Under the pieces are notes generated by a model. The model saw only the letters and a program-made list of their open reading frames with translations, was not told where the DNA came from and ran no database searches. Shown piece by piece: positions 5,124 to 9,066 of a DNA stretch of 9,066 bases. A program made the position numbers and the translations under genes. Positions within the stretch are counted from its first letter, which is position 1. Each line of letters begins with the position of its first letter. The stretch is from JAAYYF01 sp040255585 (GTDB lineage: Bacteria > Deinococcota > Deinococci > Deinococcales > Trueperaceae): contig JBDZVI010000099.1 of the NCBI GenBank assembly GCA_040255585.1, positions 1-9,066 of the forward strand, written 5' to 3'.

Positions 5124-6695
5124 GTGAAACGACAGGCTCCATCTTTACGGCAGATAGCGCTCAAGAGCGCTGTCGCGTTGCTCGTCCTGGCCATCCCAAG
5201 CGCGGTGTTCGCACAGGCCAAGACCTTGAGCATCGCCAACGAAGGCATCGCGGACCTGCCAAGCCTTGACCCCCACCTCACCGGCAACGCGAACAGCCGC
5301 GTGTTCACGAACCTCGTGTTCAACGGCCTGGCGCGCATCGACGGCAACGGCAAGGCCGTTCCCGATCTGGCGACCTGGACGGTCTCGCCGGACGGCCGCA
5401 CCTACACGTTCACCATCCAACCCGGCGCGAGGTTCTCCACCGGCGCGCCGGTCACCTCGGCGGACGTCGTGTGGTCGCTCAACCGCGCGCTTTCACCGGC
5501 TACGGCCGGCAAGGGTGGCTTCGGCATCGTCTACCTTGGCATCATCCAGGGCGCCAGGGACTACAACTCGGGCGCCACCGCCGCGATCGAAGGCGTGAAG
5601 GCGGTCGACGACACGACCCTGACGATCGAGTTGACGAGCGCCGCCGCCTACTTCCCGTCCACGCTGTACGGCTCATGGGCGGCCATCATGGAGGAAGCCT
5701 CCGGCGAAGACTTCGTGGGCGCCGGCCCCTTCCAGATGGCCGACTGGGCCCACGGTCAGTCCATCACCGTCAAGCCGAACCCGTACTACTTCGGCGGTGT
5801 CGCTCAACTCGACGAAGTGACCGTGAAGTTCTACGCCAACCCGGATACGGCCTACAACGCTTACCTGACGGGCGCGGTCGACGTGATGGGCGCCGTCCAC
5901 TTCCCGTCCTCGAAGGTGCCGGAGGCCTCGCAGCGCAGCGACTTCAGCAGCAACGCCATCCTCGGCCTCACCTACCTGGTTCCCAACACGCGGATAGCCC
6001 CGTTCGACGATCCGACCGTGCGCTTGGCGTTCTCGTACGCCATCGACCGGAAGGCTCTCGCCTCGCTGTTGGGCGGCATGGTCTCGCCGACCAGCGATAT
6101 CGTCCCGCAGGGCCTCGTGTGCCATAGCGGCGACCCCGCCGCGCCCTCCTACAACCCCGAGACGGCCGCCCGCCTCCTCGGCGAGGCAGGCTACCCGGGC
6201 GGCGCGGGCCTCCCCGCCCTCACCTATACGTACGGCGCCAACAGCCCCGACCAGGACCGCATCGCCGCCGCCCTGCAGCAGATGTGGCAGCAGGCCCTCG
6301 GGGTCCACGTGAACCTCAACGCCATGGAGATGGGCTCGTACCTCGAGGTGCTTGACGCTCGCACGTTCCAGTTGGCGATGATCGAATGGGGCGCCTCCAC
6401 CGACCCCCGCAGCTTCCTGAGCCTGCAGCTCAGGTCGGACAGCGGCGGCAACAACGCCGGCTACAACAACCAGCGCTTCGACGAACTCACCCGCGCCGCG
6501 GACGTGGAGACGGTCATCGAGACCCGCTGCGCCCTATACCAGGAGGCGGAAGCCATCGCGCTCGGCGAGGCCGCCTGGTTCCCGCTCTACAACCCGACCG
6601 TCAACGTGCTCATCCGTCCATCCGTCACCGGTCTGGGCCTCGGGCCGCTAGGCCTCTACGCGGACAACTGGGCTAAGGTGGGCCGCAGCGAGTAA
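5124..6695 (+). CDS. ABC transporter family 5 substrate-binding protein (DppA/OppA type)
   Basis: A 523-residue exported protein that would capture a peptide, oligosaccharide or related solute and deliver it to the permeases encoded downstream. The N-terminus (MKRQAPSLRQ, then a hydrophobic stretch to about residue 29, AVFA|QA) is a signal peptide with a signal peptidase I-like site; no lipobox Cys is seen. Family 5 blocks follow: a LDPHLTGN-type early segment, NLVFNGLARIDGNGKAVPDL, SPDGRTYTFTIQPGARFS, and VTSADVVWSLNRAL. VRLAFSYAIDRKAL and LLGEAGYPGGAGLP lie mid-protein, and a YNNQRFDEL segment near the C-terminus. GTG at 5124 is chosen over ATG at 5043 because AAGGG lies 9 bases upstream and the signal peptide then begins properly. 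It follows the ROK gene by 107 bp. The specificity cannot be read from the sequence; family 5 proteins bind peptides, nickel, glutathione and also oligosaccharides. Confidence 0.92.
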   Translation: MKRQAPSLRQIALKSAVALLVLAIPSAVFAQAKTLSIANEGIADLPSLDPHLTGNANSRVFTNLVFNGLARIDGNGKAVPDLATWTVSPDGRTYTFTIQPGARFSTGAPVTSADVVWSLNRALSPATAGKGGFGIVYLGIIQGARDYNSGATAAIEGVKAVDDTTLTIELTSAAAYFPSTLYGSWAAIMEEASGEDFVGAGPFQMADWAHGQSITVKPNPYYFGGVAQLDEVTVKFYANPDTAYNAYLTGAVDVMGAVHFPSSKVPEASQRSDFSSNAILGLTYLVPNTRIAPFDDPTVRLAFSYAIDRKALASLLGGMVSPTSDIVPQGLVCHSGDPAAPSYNPETAARLLGEAGYPGGAGLPALTYTYGANSPDQDRIAAALQQMWQQALGVHVNLNAMEMGSYLEVLDARTFQLAMIEWGASTDPRSFLSLQLRSDSGGNNAGYNNQRFDELTRAADVETVIETRCALYQEAEAIALGEAAWFPLYNPTVNVLIRPSVTGLGLGPLGLYADNWAKVGRSE

Positions 6696-6733
6696 GCACC
6701 CGCCGGCCTGCATCGCTCGAATAGTCTCGACCG

Positions 6734-6767
6734 GAGTGGTGAGGAGCCAGTCGGCTCCTCACCACTC
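6734..6767 (+). repeat. Perfect 15-bp hairpin between binding-protein and permease genes
   Basis: GAGTGGTGAGGAGCC (6734-6748) and its exact reverse complement GGCTCCTCACCACTC (6753-6767) are separated by the 4-base loop AGTC. It starts 39 bases after the binding-protein stop codon and ends 20 bases before the permease start. No T tract follows, so it is not a standard intrinsic terminator for the + strand. Stable intercistronic hairpins at this place are known to protect the binding-protein mRNA or lower permease expression, which I infer here. Confidence 0.75.
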
Positions 6768-6787
6768 GACCTCAAGAAGGACTCCTC

Positions 6788-7723
6788 TTGCTCAGGTTCG
6801 TGACGGCCCGGCTACTCAACATGGTCTTCGTGCTCGTCGGGGTCAGCCTGCTCACGTTCCTCGTCGGTCACTTGGCACCGGGCGACCCCATACTCATCCT
6901 GTTGGGGAACAACAAGAGCCCTGAGCTGTACGCGCAGATCAAGGCGGCCTACGGACTAGACCGCCCCTTCGTCGAGCAGTTCGCCAAGTTCGCCTGGCGA
7001 GCCCTGCACGGCGATTTCGGCCTTTCCTATGTTCAGCAGGGTCAGGCGGTAACGGATATCCTCGCGCGCGGCGTGCCCGTGTCGTTGCAGATCGGCGGAC
7101 TGGCGCTGCTCTGCACGCTCGCCGTGGCCGTGCCGCTCGGCACGATCGCGGCTGTGCGCTCCAACACCTGGTTCGACAACCTGATCGTCAGCATCGCGCT
7201 AGCGCTTTACGCCGTTCCCAACTTCATCCTCGCGCCGCTGCTCCTCAGCGTCGACATCGCCCTCTACCGGCGCGGGCTGCCCTCGCTCCCTGTCGCCGGT
7301 TGGGGCACGCCTGCCCACCTGGTGCTGCCCGTCCTCGTCTATTCGCTGGGCTCGAGCGCGTACCTCGTGCGCCTGACGCGCAACAGCGTCCTGGAGGTGC
7401 TGCGCGAGGACTACGTGCGCACGGCACGGGCCAAGGGCTTGTCGAACCGGGCGGTCAACGCGCGGCACGTGGTGCGTAACTCGCTCATCCCGATCGTCAC
7501 TTATGTCGGCCCGTCGGTGGCCTTCCTCGTGTCCGGCTCCTTCGTTATCGAGTACATGTTCGCTATCCCCGGTATCGGCTACTTGGCGGTGCAGTCGCTC
7601 TATCAACGCGATTTCCCGGTCGTGCAAGGGATAACCGTCTCGCTGGCGGCCGCGGTCGTAGTCATGAACCTGATCACCGACATCTCTTACGCCATCCTCG
7701 ACCCTCGCGTGCGGTACGGCTGA
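6788..7723 (+). CDS. ABC transporter permease, DppB/OppB type
   Basis: A 311-residue inner-membrane permease, one half of the translocation channel for the solute delivered by the family 5 binding protein. The N-terminus MLRFVTARLLNMVFVLVGVS, followed by FLVGHLAPGDP (24-34), is the hallmark of DppB-type subunits. Hydrophobic spans fall at about 9-29, 100-122, 133-155, 177-197, 237-257 and 282-304. The cytoplasmic EAA loop that contacts the ATPase is REDYVRTARAKGLSNRAVNA (207-226). IEYMFAIPGIGYLAVQSL (254-271) is also typical, and DPRVRYG closes the protein. TTG at 6788 is the likely start because AGAAGGA lies 6 bases upstream and the N-terminus aligns with the family. The stop overlaps the ATG of the next permease by one base (TGATG), indicating translational coupling. 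Confidence 0.94.
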   Translation: MLRFVTARLLNMVFVLVGVSLLTFLVGHLAPGDPILILLGNNKSPELYAQIKAAYGLDRPFVEQFAKFAWRALHGDFGLSYVQQGQAVTDILARGVPVSLQIGGLALLCTLAVAVPLGTIAAVRSNTWFDNLIVSIALALYAVPNFILAPLLLSVDIALYRRGLPSLPVAGWGTPAHLVLPVLVYSLGSSAYLVRLTRNSVLEVLREDYVRTARAKGLSNRAVNARHVVRNSLIPIVTYVGPSVAFLVSGSFVIEYMFAIPGIGYLAVQSLYQRDFPVVQGITVSLAAAVVVMNLITDISYAILDPRVRYG

Positions 7724-8571
7724 TGCTACGCCGCATCGCGCGATCACCGAAGGCGCTGTGGAGCCTGGTGGCGCTTGGCGGCATAGTGGCGGCGGCGATA
7801 TTCGGCCCCTCCTTCTGGAACGCCACCCCTACCTTCGGCGACTTCGGCAACATCATGGCCTTCCCCTCACCGGAACACCCGCTAGGAACGGATAGCCTCG
7901 GCCGGGACACCTTGGCCCGTCTGCTGACCGGCCTACGCGTGACGCTGGTGGTAGCGCTCTTCGTCGAGGTCATCAACGTAGCTCTCGGCGTGACGGTCGG
8001 GCTCCTGGCGGCGTACTACGGTGGCGTGATCGATCAACTCCTGTCGCGCGTCACCGACCTGCTGTTCGCGTTCCCGGGGCTGCTGTTCGCGATCTTGATC
8101 GCGGGTGTGTTCGGTCCGGCAGTTTCGGAAACGTACGGCGGCATGGGTCGGCTGATGCTGACGACGGGGGCGCTGGCACTGATCGGCTGGCCGATGATGG
8201 CCCGGTACGTGAGGGGCATGGTCTTGTCGCTCAAGTCGAGCCAGTTCGCGGAAGCAGCTTCGGCGATGGGGGCCGGCGACGCTTACATAATGAGGAACGT
8301 CCTGCTGCGCAACGCGGTCGGGATGGTGGCTGTCACGGCCACTCTGGACATCTCGGGAGTCATCATCTCGGAGGCCACACTCAGCTTGCTCGGCCTCGGC
8401 ATACAGCAACCCGCTGCCAGCCTGGGTCTGATGATCAACGACGCGAGGTCGTACATCGGGACCAACTTCACGCAGGTGTTGTTCCCGGGACTCGTGATCG
8501 TGGCGTTGGTGCTGGTGTTCTCGTTCCTGGGCGACGGTCTACGCGACGTCCTTGACCCGAAGTCGCGGTGA
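7723..8571 (+). CDS. ABC transporter permease, DppC/OppC type
   Basis: A 282-residue inner-membrane permease, the second half of the channel. After a cytoplasmic start (MLRRIARSPKALW) comes one hydrophobic span (about 12-30). The periplasmic/family motif HPLGTDSLGRDTLARLLTGL (52-71) is diagnostic of DppC/OppC proteins. Further spans lie at about 72-98, 111-132, 143-162, 198-223 and 251-270. The EAA loop is FAEAASAMGAGDAYIMRN (175-192), followed by a conserved SEATLSLLGLGIQQP segment (216-230). ATG overlaps the stop of the DppB-type gene (TGATG). No ABC ATPase gene follows: a gene on the opposite strand ends 10 bp downstream. The complex must therefore use ATPases encoded elsewhere, or the operon has been rearranged. 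Confidence 0.94.
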   Translation: MLRRIARSPKALWSLVALGGIVAAAIFGPSFWNATPTFGDFGNIMAFPSPEHPLGTDSLGRDTLARLLTGLRVTLVVALFVEVINVALGVTVGLLAAYYGGVIDQLLSRVTDLLFAFPGLLFAILIAGVFGPAVSETYGGMGRLMLTTGALALIGWPMMARYVRGMVLSLKSSQFAEAASAMGAGDAYIMRNVLLRNAVGMVAVTATLDISGVIISEATLSLLGLGIQQPAASLGLMINDARSYIGTNFTQVLFPGLVIVALVLVFSFLGDGLRDVLDPKSR

Positions 8572-8581
8572 GCGGCACGTG

Positions 8582-9066
8582 TCAGAGACCGACACGGAAC
8601 TCCTCCCACGCCGACACGAGTTCACGAGGGCGCTGGAGGGGAACGTCGTGAACGGTGTCCACGAAGCGGCGGACGGTGGCGCGAGCCGGGCCGTTCTGCG
8701 CGAGTTCCACGCACTCGCTGCGCCACCTATGGAACCGCTCGCTCATGTCGGTGAGGGGGCCGGGCGGCACGGCCTGCAAGACGAGGGCGGGCCGGGTGAG
8801 CTGCTCGTACAAGCGCGGGGGGCGGTGCTCCCACATGGCTCTGGCGATGGCCATGTTGGCGTCATACGGAAGATGTGGGCACACGGTGCCGTCGCTCCGG
8901 ACCTCGTAGTTGGCCAGGATGATCTCATACTGTTCTCGAGCGGGCAACGAGCGCAACCAGGGCTCGATCGCCGCCTTGAGTTCCTCGAGCGTGAACCCGC
9001 AGACCTTCTTCGGTTCGAGCAGCCTCCTGGCTTCCGGCCACTCCATGTGTGCACGGAAGTCGATGA
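8582..9066 (-). CDS. Alpha/beta hydrolase, C-terminal part (5' end outside the window)
   Basis: The - strand frame is open from the right edge (IDFRAHMEWPEARRLLEP...) to the TGA at 8584-8582, about 160 residues. The layout matches the cap and C-terminal core of alpha/beta hydrolases. A segment like ...IDFRAHMEWPEARRLL usually follows the strand after the nucleophile. RPALVLQAVPPGPLTDMSERF (85-105, counted from the ATG at 9046) resembles the strand with the acid residue region. VDTVHDVPLQRPRELVSAW (129-147) carries the catalytic-His region, His133. The nucleophile elbow (GxSxG) would be upstream, beyond the window. ATG at 9046 is internal, not the real start, since the frame stays open and family-like before it. 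Substrate unknown. It converges on the permease operon with only 10 bp between stop codons and no visible terminator. Confidence 0.75.
   Translation of the reverse strand, partial: IDFRAHMEWPEARRLLEPKKVCGFTLEELKAAIEPWLRSLPAREQYEIILANYEVRSDGTVCPHLPYDANMAIARAMWEHRPPRLYEQLTRPALVLQAVPPGPLTDMSERFHRWRSECVELAQNGPARATVRRFVDTVHDVPLQRPRELVSAWEEFRVGL

Noticed and set aside
6734..6767. Calling the hairpin an intrinsic terminator.
   Set aside because: No T tract follows on either strand in the right place, and the downstream permease has its own ribosome binding site in what looks like one operon.

Overview
The window reads as chromosomal DNA of a high-GC bacterium. Three things point, by inference only, to the Deinococcota (Thermus, Deinococcus, Trueperaceae). 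The CRISPR repeat closely resembles, from memory, the type I-E repeat of Thermus thermophilus. Two genes have a TANNNT -10 box placed exactly for leaderless transcripts, a habit known to be common in Deinococcus. The coding sequence is strongly GC-biased. The exact taxon cannot be set from this sequence.

Left part (1-1856): a vitamin B6 pair on the + strand. It holds a YggS/PLPBP-type pyridoxal-phosphate homeostasis protein (216-1007) and a PdxY/PdxK-type pyridoxal kinase (1026-1856), 18 bp apart.

Middle part (1857-2877): an accessory scar. A 71-residue conserved-looking protein lies on the - strand (1928-2143). It is followed, going right, by a short decayed CRISPR array of type I-E character (2168-2441, five repeats at exact 61-bp periodicity, three good and two degenerate). 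Next is a broken IS256-family transposase fragment (about 2433-2703, - strand, one in-frame stop and one frameshift). It lies where the CRISPR leader should be. No cas gene is present. 2704-2877 holds nothing I recognise.

Right part (2878-8571): a likely catabolic or uptake cluster. A PIG-L/LmbE-type deacetylase (- strand, 2878-3705) is divergent from a ROK-family regulator (3925-5016). Their shared intergenic region has promoter-like elements and a 15-bp palindrome where both -35 elements would lie. Downstream of the regulator are a family 5 solute-binding protein (5124-6695) and two DppB/DppC-type permeases (6788-7723 and 7723-8571). A perfect 15-bp hairpin separates the binding protein from the permeases. 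I infer import of an oligosaccharide or peptide-like compound, possibly N-acetylated, controlled by the ROK protein and deacetylated by the PIG-L enzyme. The ABC ATPases are not next to the permeases.

Right edge (8582-9066): the C-terminal part of an alpha/beta hydrolase on the - strand. It converges on the transporter operon with a 10-bp gap, and its N-terminus lies outside the window.

The most unusual content is the decaying CRISPR array with its transposase scar, the hairpin in the transporter operon, and the palindrome between the divergent genes. I found no clear new defence or mobile system.
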